DNA from: Paraburkholderia tropica
Lineage (GTDB): Bacteria > Pseudomonadota > Gammaproteobacteria > Burkholderiales > Burkholderiaceae
NCBI RefSeq assembly: GCF_900109265.1
Contig: NZ_FNZM01000001.1
Location: 434,001-498,000, forward strand
Reading direction: 5' to 3'
DNA length: 64,000 nt
The notes below the pieces were generated by a model that was not told the origin of the DNA, made no database searches, and was given only the letters and a program-made list of their open reading frames with translations. The position numbers and the translations under genes were made by a program. How positions within the stretch are numbered: position 1 is the first letter of the stretch; the number at the start of each line of letters is the position of its first letter. Below are positions 55,898 to 64,000 of this stretch, in pieces.

Positions 55898-57907
55898 ATG
55901 TTCAACAAGATTCTGATCGCCAACCGGGGCGAGATTGCCTGCCGCGTCGCGGCCACCTGCCGCCGTCTCGGCGTCAAGAGCGTGGCCGTCTATTCGGATG
56001 CGGATGCGAACGCGAAACACGTGGCCGCCTGCGACGAAGCCGTGCATATCGGCGAGGCGAGCGCGGCGCAAAGCTATCTGCGTATCGAACGCATCATCGC
56101 CGCGGCGAAAGCGACGGGCGCGCAGGCGATCCATCCGGGCTACGGTTTTCTCTCCGAAAACGAAGAGTTCGGCCGAGCCTGCGAGGAAGCGGGCATCGTT
56201 TTCATCGGGCCGCCGGTGGCCGCGATTGCCGCGATGGGTTCGAAAGCCGCGGCGAAAGCGCTGATGCATGCGGCGGCGGTGCCGCTCGTGCCCGGCTATC
56301 ACGGCGACGATCAGGACGCCGCGCTGCTCCAGCGCGAAGCCGACGCGATGGGTTATCCCGTGCTGCTCAAGGCGAGCGCGGGCGGCGGCGGCAAGGGCAT
56401 GCGCGTGGTCGAGCGCAGCGAGGACTTCGCCGCGGCGCTCGCGTCATGCAAGCGCGAGGCCGCGAGCAGTTTCGGCAACGACCGCGTGTTGATCGAAAAG
56501 TATCTGCAGCGTCCGCGTCATGTGGAAGTGCAGGTGTTCGCTGACTCGCACGGCGGCGCGGTGTATCTGTTCGACCGCGATTGCTCGGTGCAGCGCCGCC
56601 ACCAGAAGGTGCTCGAAGAAGCGCCCGCGCCCGGTCTCGCCGACGACGTGCGCCGCGCGATGGGCGAAGCCGCCGTGGCCGCCGCGCGCGCGGTCGATTA
56701 CGTGGGCGCGGGCACTGTCGAATTCATCATGACGGGCGCGAACTTCTACTTCATGGAGATGAACACGCGCTTGCAGGTCGAGCATCCGGTGACGGAAATG
56801 ATCACGGGCCTCGATCTCGTCGAGTGGCAGTTGCGCGTGGCGGCGGGCGAACCGCTGCCGCTCGCGCAGTCGCAACTCGCGGTGACGGGGCACGCGCTCG
56901 AAGCGCGTATTTACGCGGAGAATCCGGTGCGCGGTTTCCTGCCGTCCACGGGCACGCTCAAGCATCTGCGCATGCCCGCGGGCGTCGAGTTCCGGCTCGG
57001 CGATGCAGGCCAGCGCGCGAGCGTGCGCATCGACAGCGGCGTGCGCGAGGGCGACACCATCACGCCGTTCTACGATCCGATGATCGCGAAGCTGATCGTG
57101 CATGGCGCGACGCGCGCCGACGCGCTCGCCCGTATGCAGCGCGCGCTCGAGGAATGCGAGGTGGTGGGGCCGAGCACGAATGTCGAGTTTCTGCATCGGC
57201 TCGTGACGTGCGAACCGTTCGCGAACGCCGATCTCGACACGGGGCTGATCGAGCGTCATCACGACGCGTTGTTTGCGCCGCGCGACAGACCGTTGCGCGA
57301 AGCGCTTGCGCTGGCGAGCGCGGCACTGATCGGGCGCGAGGGCGGCGGCGTGAACACGGCGTCGCCGTGGCAGACGCTCGCGCATTGGCGGCTCAACAGC
57401 GGCTTCACGCAAACCTTCAAGTGGCGCGACCTCGAACGCGATACGCCGATCGAAGTCGCGTTCGCACACGACGGCGGCGTGCAGACGCTGGCCTGTGCCG
57501 CAAGCGACGAGCGCTTTACGTGGTGGCGCGGCGCAAGTGCGAATGAATACGGCGTGACGATCGGCGATACGCGCGTGACGGGCCGCGTGTTTATCGACGG
57601 CGACGTGTTTCATGTGTTCTGTCTGGGCGCGGCGCTGTCGTTCGAATGGCAGAACCTGCTCGCGCATGCGGCGGACGCCGAGCACGGCGAAGGGCGTCTC
57701 ACCGCGCCGATGCCGGGCAAGGTCATCGCGGTGCTGGTCGAGCCGGGCGCGGTGGTCGAGAAGGGCGCGCCGCTCATCGTCATGGAGGCGATGAAGATGG
57801 AGCACACGATCGGCGCACCCGCTGCGGGCAAGGTCACCGAGGTGCTCTACGGCGTGGGCGATCAGGTCGCGGACGGCGCGCAACTGCTGATGCTCGAAAC
57901 CGAATGA
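55898..57907 (+). CDS. liuD: Methylcrotonyl-CoA carboxylase alpha subunit (biotin carboxylase/carrier)
   Basis: A 669-aa subunit. The biotin carboxylase domain (~1-450) has 'ILIANRGEIACRV', 'HPGYGFLSEN', the ATP-grasp glycine loop 'KASAGGGGKGMR' and 'EMNTRLQVEHPVTEMITG'. A linker domain follows, then a biotinyl carrier domain with biotin-accepting Lys633 in 'EAMKMEH'. It works with LiuB. It is the last gene of the operon here; the HMG-CoA lyase gene (liuE) that often follows is absent. Confidence 0.96.
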   Translation: MFNKILIANRGEIACRVAATCRRLGVKSVAVYSDADANAKHVAACDEAVHIGEASAAQSYLRIERIIAAAKATGAQAIHPGYGFLSENEEFGRACEEAGIVFIGPPVAAIAAMGSKAAAKALMHAAAVPLVPGYHGDDQDAALLQREADAMGYPVLLKASAGGGGKGMRVVERSEDFAAALASCKREAASSFGNDRVLIEKYLQRPRHVEVQVFADSHGGAVYLFDRDCSVQRRHQKVLEEAPAPGLADDVRRAMGEAAVAAARAVDYVGAGTVEFIMTGANFYFMEMNTRLQVEHPVTEMITGLDLVEWQLRVAAGEPLPLAQSQLAVTGHALEARIYAENPVRGFLPSTGTLKHLRMPAGVEFRLGDAGQRASVRIDSGVREGDTITPFYDPMIAKLIVHGATRADALARMQRALEECEVVGPSTNVEFLHRLVTCEPFANADLDTGLIERHHDALFAPRDRPLREALALASAALIGREGGGVNTASPWQTLAHWRLNSGFTQTFKWRDLERDTPIEVAFAHDGGVQTLACAASDERFTWWRGASANEYGVTIGDTRVTGRVFIDGDVFHVFCLGAALSFEWQNLLAHAADAEHGEGRLTAPMPGKVIAVLVEPGAVVEKGAPLIVMEAMKMEHTIGAPAAGKVTEVLYGVGDQVADGAQLLMLETE

Positions 57908-57965
57908 CGCGATTGCGGTGATCGGCACGAGACATGGTTTGACGCGTGAGAGCGTGTGACCCTGG

Positions 57966-57998
57966 GGCGTTTCGCGAATGCGGAACGCCTTCTTTTTT
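57966..57998 (+). terminator. Terminator of the liu operon
   Basis: A 10-bp stem with one G-T pair (57966-57975 with 57980-57989), loop GAAT, then TTCTTTTTT. It lies 60 bp after liuD. Confidence 0.88.
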
Positions 57999-58016
57999 GT
58001 GCGCTTTCAGGCCGCG

Positions 58017-58502
58017 TTAGTTAATCGGCGCCGGCACCGGCGGCGCGAATCGCAGCGCCACCGCAATGCGATTCCAGGCGTTGATGTTCGCGATGGCCGC
58101 AGTCAGAAACGCCATCTGCATGCCGGGGAACTGCTGCGCCACTTCCGCGTAGAGCGCATCGCTCACGCCTTCGTGCAGATGCGAAACCAGCGCTTCCGTA
58201 TAGGCGAGCGCCGCACGCTCGCGCGCCGTGTAGTGCTCGGGCGCTTCATGCCAGGCCGCGAGCAGATCGAGCTTCGTGCGCGTGAGCGGCTCGCCGGGCA
58301 GCGCGCGTGCGATATTGAGGTGATATTGAATGCAGAACGCGCAACCGTTGATTTGCGAGGCGCGAATCTTCAGCAATTCGGTGAGCGCCTTTTCGAGGCC
58401 GGAGGCGTCGACGGCCTTGCTCATCGTGACGAGTCCGGCCACCACCGACTGGGCTTCGTGGGCGAACGTGTCATAGCTGATGCGGGTGGACGTGCTGGAC
58501 AT
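58017..58502 (-). CDS. AhpD-like carboxymuconolactone decarboxylase family protein
   Basis: A 161-aa protein with the AhpD-type redox motif Cys54-A-F-Cys57-x3-His61 ('NGCAFCIQYH'), typical of thiol-dependent peroxidases. 'LLAAWHEAPEHYTARERAALAYTEALV' is also characteristic. It probably removes peroxides in the cytoplasm using a thiol reductant. Divergent from a marR gene 66 bp away that likely controls it. Confidence 0.88.
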   Translation of the reverse strand: MSSTSTRISYDTFAHEAQSVVAGLVTMSKAVDASGLEKALTELLKIRASQINGCAFCIQYHLNIARALPGEPLTRTKLDLLAAWHEAPEHYTARERAALAYTEALVSHLHEGVSDALYAEVAQQFPGMQMAFLTAAIANINAWNRIAVALRFAPPVPAPIN

Positions 58503-58530
58503 GACTGGACCTCGCGCAAGTTGGCGGTTA

Positions 58531-58567
58531 ATATCAGAGCACGAACATCATATTCGAACTCTGATAT
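58531..58567. promoter_or_regulatory. Inverted repeat between ahpD-like and marR genes
   Basis: ATATCAGAG (58531-58539) and CTCTGATAT (58559-58567) are perfect 9-bp inverted copies 19 bp apart; the right arm ends just before the marR ATG. This is a natural operator for the MarR protein, blocking both divergent genes. Confidence 0.65.
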
Positions 58568-58568
58568 C

Positions 58569-59102
58569 ATGCGCAAGACGACGAAACGGTCCGAAGAAAT
58601 CGGGGCTGAAAGCGCGGCATCCGGCAACGCCGGGATTCCCGCGCCAGGCGAAGGCAAGCGCGGCGAGGCCGGTTATCTGGGCTATCTGCTGCGCCAGGCC
58701 GGCGCGGCGCACCGTTTGCGCATGGAGCGCGCGCTGACCGATCTTGGCATCACGCCGCCGCAATTCGTGGTGTTGACGATGCTCGTGGCTTATCCGGGCA
58801 TTTCCGGCGCGGATCTCGCGCGCCTCGCGGCGCTCACGCCGCAGACCGTGAGTGTGATCGTCGGCAATCTGGAGCGCGATGGCGCGATCGAGCGGCGTCC
58901 GCATCCGGTGCACGGGCGCATTCAGCAGATCGGCGTGACCGAGGCGGGGCTCGCGTTGCTCAAGCAATGTCGCACGCGCGTGAAGAAGCTCGAAGCGCAG
59001 ATGATCGAGGGCTTTTCGGCGGGCGAGGAACAGGTGATCCGCCGCTGGCTCGCGAGCCTTGCGCGCGAGGGCGAGGCCGGCGGATTACAGGCGTTGTCGT
59101 GA
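58569..59102 (+). CDS. MarR-family transcriptional regulator
   Basis: A 177-aa winged-helix regulator ('LRMERALTDLGITPPQFVVLTMLVAYPGISGADLARLAALTPQTVSVIVGNLERDGAIERRPHPVHGRIQQIGVTEAG'). The N-terminal ~35 residues are a polar extension. There is no Cys in the DNA-binding core, so direct OhrR-like peroxide sensing at that position is unlikely. The start ATG at 58569 directly abuts the inverted repeat. Probable autorepressor and regulator of the ahpD-like gene. Confidence 0.88.
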   Translation: MRKTTKRSEEIGAESAASGNAGIPAPGEGKRGEAGYLGYLLRQAGAAHRLRMERALTDLGITPPQFVVLTMLVAYPGISGADLARLAALTPQTVSVIVGNLERDGAIERRPHPVHGRIQQIGVTEAGLALLKQCRTRVKKLEAQMIEGFSAGEEQVIRRWLASLAREGEAGGLQALS

Positions 59103-59129
59103 ACGTTATCGTGAAGGTGATTGCGGCCG

Positions 59130-59924
59130 TTACTGCGGACGCGCGATGGCGCACGCGTGATCGAGCAGACCTTCGGCGCTGCCCGAGCCGTTGTCCACAT
59201 CGAGCCCGCTGTTGACGACGAGCCAGCCGTCGCGCGCCGTATCGGGACCCGCGCCCGTCACGAGAATCGTTTGCGCACTCATGCTTTGTTTCGCGTCCAG
59301 ATCGCGCTCGACCACGCGGAACGGATTGCTGCGATCGGCGAGACTCGTCACGCGCGTGATGCGATAGCGCTTGCCGTCGAGCGTCGCCCAGCGCCACGCG
59401 CCGGGTGCGTCGTGTCGATAAGGCGCGAGCGCGTCGGCGATATCGGCGCGCATGCAGTCGACGTGAATGTGCAGCTGATTCTGCGAACGCCGTTCCGTTG
59501 CATTGATTTCGAGGCCGAGCTGCGTCGGCGCCAGCGTCGTCTTCAGCTTCGCGTTGACGTAGCGCGTCGCGTCCCAGGCGCCCACCCAGTAGTCGGGCGA
59601 GCCGCCGTAGAGAATCTCCGGACTCTCGATGCCCGAGACGCGATCGGTCGGAATCAGCAGATATTGCGCGCGTCCGTTGATGTCCTTGAGCACCGCGTAG
59701 CGCTTCTGGAAGTCGACCGTCGTGCACGGACCCGGCTCGCCCTTGTCGCGTGCGTTGGGCACGCATTGTTCGCCGACCACTTTCCAGAGTCCGTTCGGGT
59801 CGAAGGTCGACAGCCGCACGCAGCCCGTGACGGCGAAGGCGGCGATCAGCGCACTGGAGAACGCGGCGGAGAGCGCCGCGATGCGTGAGCGGCGACGAGC
59901 GGCGAGAGCGGGAACGTGAGGCAT
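59130..59924 (-). CDS. cdh: CDP-diacylglycerol diphosphatase
   Basis: A 264-aa enzyme of the HIT superfamily hydrolysing CDP-diacylglycerol to phosphatidate and CMP. Family motifs: 'NGLWKVVGEQCVPNARDKGEPGPCTTVD', 'YAVLKDINGRAQYLLIPTDRVSGIESPEIL', 'YWVGAWDATRYV' and the HIT-type 'RSQNQLHIHVDC'. The N-terminus is basic, then hydrophobic, ending 'AVTGC', so it may be a lipoprotein with Cys35. It lies downstream of the feo operon beyond a terminator. Confidence 0.9.
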   Translation of the reverse strand: MPHVPALAARRRSRIAALSAAFSSALIAAFAVTGCVRLSTFDPNGLWKVVGEQCVPNARDKGEPGPCTTVDFQKRYAVLKDINGRAQYLLIPTDRVSGIESPEILYGGSPDYWVGAWDATRYVNAKLKTTLAPTQLGLEINATERRSQNQLHIHVDCMRADIADALAPYRHDAPGAWRWATLDGKRYRITRVTSLADRSNPFRVVERDLDAKQSMSAQTILVTGAGPDTARDGWLVVNSGLDVDNGSGSAEGLLDHACAIARPQ

Positions 59925-60126
59925 CGGCGCAAAAGGGCGTAGTGGATCGATTCGAGTTCGATCGTGGACGGGCCGCGCGACTGGCTGCGTCGAGTCTGCT
60001 TCGCTGCGCGCGGGCTGGCCTTGCTGCGGGGAGTGTAGCGGAAGCGTGTGTCGGGCGTGTGCGCGGATGCGTGTGTCGATTTAATCGCCCTCGCGAAACA
60101 GCCCATAAAAACACGGCATAAAACGC

Positions 60127-60158
60127 AGCGGCCCGCCGAATTACTCCGGCGGGCCGCT
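60127..60158 (-). terminator. Terminator of the feo operon
   Basis: A perfect 12-bp stem (60127-60138 with 60147-60158) with 8-nt loop. On the minus strand it is followed by GCGTTTTATG. It lies ~34 bp after the last feo-operon stop. Confidence 0.75.
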
Positions 60159-60191
60159 ATTTCATCGACATTCACAGTGCCTGCGCACCGC

Positions 60192-60482
60192 TCATTTACG
60201 CGGCGGATGAAACGTCACAGTTTGCTCCGCAGGCGCGTCGGACGGCCCGCAGGTGCCACAGGTGCCGCAGCCGTCGCCACAATCGCCCGTCGCGCCTTTC
60301 GGCTGGATCCAGCGTCCCACGCGTTGCGCGAAGGCGCCGCGTTGCGGCCGCAACAGCGGCGCGGCCGCGCCCGCCTGCACGCGTGAAGCGGTCTTCGGCG
60401 CGAGCTTGCGCAGCGCCTGCCAGAGGCTCGCGGCGACGAGCAGGGCGATCACGGCATATTGAATCAGCAGATTCGCGCTCAC
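60192..60482 (-). CDS. FeoB-associated Cys-rich membrane protein
   Basis: A 96-aa protein starting at a GTG that overlaps the feoB stop (GTGA). One N-terminal membrane helix ('LLIQYAVIALLVAASLW') is followed by a basic linker and a Cys-rich tail, 'GDCGDGCGTCGTCG', with four Cys. The layout matches the FeoB-associated Cys-rich proteins that take the place of FeoC in many bacteria. A role in metal handling or FeoB assembly is inferred. Confidence 0.75.
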   Translation of the reverse strand: MSANLLIQYAVIALLVAASLWQALRKLAPKTASRVQAGAAAPLLRPQRGAFAQRVGRWIQPKGATGDCGDGCGTCGTCGPSDAPAEQTVTFHPPRK

Positions 60483-62341
60483 AGGAAATACCTCGCGACT
60501 TGATACGTGACGAACGATGCCGCGTACGCGACCACGAACATGTAGCCGAACGACACCACCACGGCGCGCCACGAACGCGTCTCGCGGCGGATCACGGCGA
60601 GCGTCGACATGCATTGCGGCGCGAAGGCGAACCACACCATCAGCGACAGCGCGCTCGCCACCGAGAAATTCTGCGCGAGCGTATGGCCGAGCGCGGCGAC
60701 ATCGCTGTCGCCGCCTGCCACGGCATAGACGGTCGCGAGCGCGGCCACGGCGGTTTCGCGCGCGGCGAACGCGGGAATCAGCGCGAGGCTCATCTGCCAG
60801 TTGAAACCGAGCGGCGCGAACGGCCACTCCAGCGCGCGGCCGAGATAGCCCGCGATCGTGTAGTCGATGGCGGGGCCGGTCGCGCCCGCGGGCGGCGAGG
60901 GGAACGTGGAGACGAACCACATGATCACGGTCAGCGCGAGAATGATGCCGGTCAGGCGCTTCAGGAAGATCGTGCAGCGTTCCCACAGGCCGATCGCCAC
61001 GTCGCGCGCGCGCGGAATGCGATACGACGGCAGTTCCATCAGCAGCGCGTGTTCGGTGCGGTCGCGGCGCAGATGCTTCATCACCCAGCCCACCGCCATC
61101 GCGCCCACGATGCCCGCCACGTAGAGCGCGAACAGCACGAGCCCCTGCAGGTTGAACAGGCCGAACACCATGCGGTGCGGAATGAACGCGCTGATCAGCA
61201 GCGCGTAGACGGGCAGACGCGCGGAACAGGTCATGAGCGGCGCGACGAGAATGGTCGCGAGCCGGTCGCGCGGATCGGAGATGCTGCGCGTGCCCATCAC
61301 GCCCGGAATCGCGCACGCGAAACTCGAGAGCAGCGGAATGAACGAGCGCCCCGTGAGACCGACCGACACCATCATGCGGTCGAGCAGGAAGGCCGCGCGC
61401 GGCAGATAACCCGACTCCTCCAGCACGAGGATGAAGAAGAACAGCACGAGAATTTCGGGCAGAAAGCCGAGCACGGTGCCGAGGCCGGTGAGCAGACCGT
61501 CTGTGAGCAGGCTGCGCAGCGGGCCGTCGGGCAACCACGCGCCCGCGATGCCGCCGAGCCAGTCGAAGCCGTCGCCGATCGAATCGGTCAGCGGCTTGCC
61601 GAGCCCATAGACCGCCTGGAAAACGAGGAACATCACCACCGCGAGAATCAGCGGGCCGAATAGCGGATGCAGCGCGACGCTGTCGATGGCGTCGTCGCGC
61701 GCGTCGGTGGCGCGCGGCATCGTCACGGCGTCGGCGAGAATGCGGCGCACGGCGACGTGCAGATCGGCGTCCTGTGCGATGTCGGCGGTTGCCGCTTGCG
61801 ACGGCGCGGCGTCGTCCGCGTTCACGCGTTCGAGCAGATCGACGAGCGACTGCGCGCCGTTGCGCTGCACGGCCACCGTTTCGACCACCGGCATGCCGAG
61901 CGCCTGCGAGAGCTTTGCCGCGTCCACGACGATGCCGCGTCGCTTCGCGGCATCCATCATGTTGAGCGCGAGCACAACCGGGCGGCCCATGCGCTTCACT
62001 TCGAGCACGAAGCGCAGATGCAGACGCAGATTGGTCGCGTCGGCCACGCAGACGACCAGTTGCGGAATCGCCTCGCCCGGATAGCGGCCCATCAGCACGT
62101 CGTGCGTGACGCGCTCGTCGGGGCTCGCGGAATCGAAGCTGTACGCGCCGGGCAGATCGAGCAGTTGCACCTTGCGGCCCGACGGCGTGACGAAGCGGCC
62201 TTCCTTGCGCTCGACCGTCACGCCCGCGTAGTTCGCGACTTTCTGGCGCGCGCCGGTGAGCAGATTGAACAGCGCGGTCTTGCCGCAATTCGGGTTGCCG
62301 ACGAGCGCAATGCGCAGCGGCGTGGCGTTCGTCGTGCTCAT
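60479..62341 (-). CDS. feoB: Ferrous iron transporter FeoB
   Basis: A 620-aa inner-membrane Fe(II) importer. The N-terminal G domain has 'GNPNCGKTALFN' (G1), 'NYAGVTVE' (G2), 'DLPGAYS' (G3) and 'LNMMD' (G4). The membrane part has two Gate motifs ('FACAIPGVMGTR' with 'PLMTCSARLPVYALL', and 'FAARETAVAALATVYAV') and a conserved 'FFFILVLEESGYLPRAAFLLDRMM'. It is shorter than E. coli FeoB (773 aa), mainly in the loops. The ATG overlaps the feoA stop. Confidence 0.96.
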   Translation of the reverse strand: MSTTNATPLRIALVGNPNCGKTALFNLLTGARQKVANYAGVTVERKEGRFVTPSGRKVQLLDLPGAYSFDSASPDERVTHDVLMGRYPGEAIPQLVVCVADATNLRLHLRFVLEVKRMGRPVVLALNMMDAAKRRGIVVDAAKLSQALGMPVVETVAVQRNGAQSLVDLLERVNADDAAPSQAATADIAQDADLHVAVRRILADAVTMPRATDARDDAIDSVALHPLFGPLILAVVMFLVFQAVYGLGKPLTDSIGDGFDWLGGIAGAWLPDGPLRSLLTDGLLTGLGTVLGFLPEILVLFFFILVLEESGYLPRAAFLLDRMMVSVGLTGRSFIPLLSSFACAIPGVMGTRSISDPRDRLATILVAPLMTCSARLPVYALLISAFIPHRMVFGLFNLQGLVLFALYVAGIVGAMAVGWVMKHLRRDRTEHALLMELPSYRIPRARDVAIGLWERCTIFLKRLTGIILALTVIMWFVSTFPSPPAGATGPAIDYTIAGYLGRALEWPFAPLGFNWQMSLALIPAFAARETAVAALATVYAVAGGDSDVAALGHTLAQNFSVASALSLMVWFAFAPQCMSTLAVIRRETRSWRAVVVSFGYMFVVAYAASFVTYQVARYFL

Positions 62342-62613
62342 GCAGCGGCTCCGGCTTGGGTGTCGGTGGCGTCGATCGCTTCGATCTGGATGGTCACGCG
62401 TTCGGCTTCGGCGCGGCGCAGCGCGAAACGCGTCGAGCCGATCTGCACGAGCAGCGGGTCGGCGCTCCATGGCGCGCGTGCGACCACGCGCACGGGCTCG
62501 CCGGGCACGAAGCCCAGATCGCGCAGACGTTGGGCGATGGGGTCCGGCGCGGAGGCGTCTTCTACGCGCGCGACAAAGGCGCTTGCGCCTTTTGAAAGGT
62601 CGGTCAGACGCAT
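62338..62613 (-). CDS. feoA: Ferrous iron transport protein FeoA
   Basis: A 91-aa cytoplasmic SH3-like protein that works with FeoB ('RLTDLSKGASAFVARV', 'RLRDLGFVPGEPVRVVARAPW', 'VQIGSTRFALRRAEAERV'). The start at 62613 fits the family; a longer upstream frame has no support. A Fur box lies 21 bp upstream. The ribosome-binding site is weak. Confidence 0.93.
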   Translation of the reverse strand: MRLTDLSKGASAFVARVEDASAPDPIAQRLRDLGFVPGEPVRVVARAPWSADPLLVQIGSTRFALRRAEAERVTIQIEAIDATDTQAGAAA

Positions 62614-62633
62614 GGGGAAGCTTTCTATATTGA

Positions 62634-62652
62634 AATGAGAACTGTTCTCATT
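62634..62652 (-). promoter_or_regulatory. Fur box upstream of feoA
   Basis: AATGAGAAC-T-GTTCTCATT is a perfect 19-bp palindrome with 9-bp arms, close to the Fur consensus. TATAGA (minus strand, 62629-62624) just downstream may be the -10. Iron-replete Fur would repress the feo operon. Confidence 0.85.
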
Positions 62653-62881
62653 GTAGCGGCGATGCGCTTTGCGTGCGGCGGCGTGCGTCAGATTGCGGCG
62701 TTGCAATGTGAGCGGGAGACGCTGTGCAGGGGTTTAGCCGAGGTCTGGCCGATCTGGTGCGCCAATTTGTCGCACCAATAGTCGGCGCAGGCCGCGCCGA
62801 CGCCACTTACGACTGACGGCGCACGGCCGAAAAGGCGTAAGCGTAGCGGAAGTCGAGCGAAAGAAAACTGGGCCGTCGTGC

Positions 62882-64000
62882 TCAGAGGGCGGGCGCGGGC
62901 AGGCTGCCGAGAATCCGCTCGAAGGCGAGACCGATGGCGAGCAGGCGGCGGTCGCTGCCTGCCGGTCCGTCGAGTTCGAGGCCGACCGGCAGCGGCCCGT
63001 TGTCACCTTCGACGAGACCCGACGGCAGCGCGAGCCCCGGAATGCCCGCGTTGCTCGCGGGATCGGTGTTGCGCAGATAGGCCTCCATCTCGTCGATGGG
63101 CGGGCCGCCGTCGATCGACACGCGCGACGAGCCGTTCAGTTCGTCGAGCGGCACGGCGGCGAGGCGCGTGGTCGGGAACAGCAGCGCGTCGAGCCCCTTC
63201 GCGGAGAAGGTCTGCGCGTAGCGCTGCTGCAGGCGCGGACGCCACACGGTCATCGCGGTCTGATAGTCGCTGCCGCGCGCGTCGGCGAGGATCGCATCGT
63301 AGGCCTCGCGCACATCGGGGCTGGCGATGCGCGCCGCCACCTCGGCCACGCTGCGCGCCGGCGCGTGATTGGCCGCGAGCCACGCCTGCAGATCGTCGAT
63401 GGGTTCGTGCAGCGCGATCGCGAGGCTCACGCGGTCGTTGAGCGCGAAGATGTCGCCCATGTCGATCGGCACGAGCGTCACGCCCGCCGCCGCGAGCTTC
63501 GCGAGCGCCGCGCGCGAGACTGTTTCGGTGGCCGCTTCGAGACCTTCCCAGAACGGCGCGGGCAAGCCGATGCGCAGATTCGCGACGGCCGCTTCCGCGA
63601 GCGGGCCGTGACCGGTGATCACGCCGTCGAGCAGCGCCACGTCGGCGACCGTGCGCGCCATCGGGCCCACGGTGTCGCGCGTATGGCTGATCGGCACGAC
63701 GGCTTGCGGATCGTGATAACGGCGCTGCGTGCCACCGTCGCCCACGCTCGGACGCAGGCCGACGATGCCGCAGAGCGCGGCCGGAATGCGCGTGGAGCCG
63801 CCGGTATCGGTGCCGAGTCCCGCGGGCACGATGCGCGCCGCGATGGCGGCGGACGTGCCGCCCGACGAGCCGCCGGGAATTCGTTCGGGATCCCAGGGAT
63901 TGCGCACGGGGCCCGCATGCGGCGCGAGATTCGTGCTGGTGATGCCGAACGCCAGCTCGTGCATGTTGGCCTTGCCGAGCACGATCGCGCCCGCATCGAC
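62882..64000 (-). CDS. Amidase signature family enzyme (N-terminus outside window)
   Basis: The frame is open to the window edge, so the N-terminal ~80-100 residues, including the catalytic Lys, are missing. Visible are the Ser-rich amidase signature 'PGGSSGGTSAAIAARIVPAGLGTDTGGSTRIPAALCG' (cis-Ser and nucleophile Ser both present) and 'KANMHELAFG', typical of aryl/indoleacetamide-type amidases. It hydrolyses an amide to acid and ammonia; substrate unknown. It precedes feoA by 268 bp on the same strand; the Fur box in that gap argues for separate units. Confidence 0.85.
   Translation of the reverse strand, partial: VDAGAIVLGKANMHELAFGITSTNLAPHAGPVRNPWDPERIPGGSSGGTSAAIAARIVPAGLGTDTGGSTRIPAALCGIVGLRPSVGDGGTQRRYHDPQAVVPISHTRDTVGPMARTVADVALLDGVITGHGPLAEAAVANLRIGLPAPFWEGLEAATETVSRAALAKLAAAGVTLVPIDMGDIFALNDRVSLAIALHEPIDDLQAWLAANHAPARSVAEVAARIASPDVREAYDAILADARGSDYQTAMTVWRPRLQQRYAQTFSAKGLDALLFPTTRLAAVPLDELNGSSRVSIDGGPPIDEMEAYLRNTDPASNAGIPGLALPSGLVEGDNGPLPVGLELDGPAGSDRRLLAIGLAFERILGSLPAPAL

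Overview
The window reads as one stretch of a beta-proteobacterial chromosome, most like Paraburkholderia, Caballeronia or Burkholderia. The grounds are its high GC with strong third-position GC bias, a bpeT-llpE-bpeEF-oprC type efflux locus, DUF4148, DUF2844 and DUF3443 proteins, flhDC-type motility control, and a leucine/isovalerate (liu) operon facing a TetR regulator. This placement is by family content and gene order; no database was searched. I saw no tRNA, rRNA, insertion sequence, prophage or CRISPR array.

Layout. 1-2.6 kb: 3' end of an alpha/beta hydrolase, then selD overlapping a cation-efflux gene. 2.9-7.5 kb: a large YadA-type trimeric autotransporter. 7.6-16.6 kb: a DUF4148 protein, then a LysR regulator divergent from a lipase-like gene and a complete tripartite RND pump. 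16.8-19.4 kb: a DszC-like flavoenzyme and an Nramp Mn/Fe transporter. 19.5-20.5 kb: flhDC with a long regulatory region. 21.1-30.1 kb: respiratory nitrate reductase operon narGHJI with a parvulin isomerase and narK. 30.6-36 kb: an XRE/MmyB regulator, small proteins, DoxX and two MFS transporters. 36.2-41.5 kb: an orphan OmpR-type regulator with a degenerate receiver, small proteins and a large class A PBP-like enzyme. 41.5-45.2 kb: a glycine-zipper lipoprotein, a secreted protein and a DUF2844-DUF3443 pair. 45.4-50.2 kb: a soluble PAS-PAS chemoreceptor, cheR, cheD and a triple-CheW gene behind a good sigma-28 promoter match. 50.2-57.9 kb: a DUF2891 gene, a TetR regulator and liuABCD. 58.0-64 kb: divergent ahpD-like and marR genes, a CDP-diacylglycerol pyrophosphatase gene, a Fur-boxed feoAB operon and a truncated amidase.

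How parts work together. FlhDC sits at the top of the flagellar cascade, and the predicted sigma-28 promoter at 45.42 kb would make the chemoreceptor cluster part of its late regulon. NarK imports nitrate for NarGHI, which NarJ matures, under a weak FNR-like site. LiuA-D carry isovaleryl-CoA to HMG-CoA, with the TetR protein the likely repressor. Fur should repress feoAB.

Most worth following up: (i) the DUF3443 lipoprotein carries two pepsin-like Asp-Thr/Ser-Gly motifs about 216 residues apart, paired with DUF2844; (ii) the lipase-like gene of the efflux operon has Asp in place of its nucleophile Ser; (iii) the PBP-like enzyme has roughly 200 extra residues inside its transpeptidase domain; (iv) the response regulator lacks the invariant receiver Lys; (v) the chemosensory cluster has three fused CheW domains but no CheA, CheY or CheB; (vi) a perfect 27-bp inverted-repeat operator upstream of flhD shares a 12-nt core with a site at 42.6 kb.
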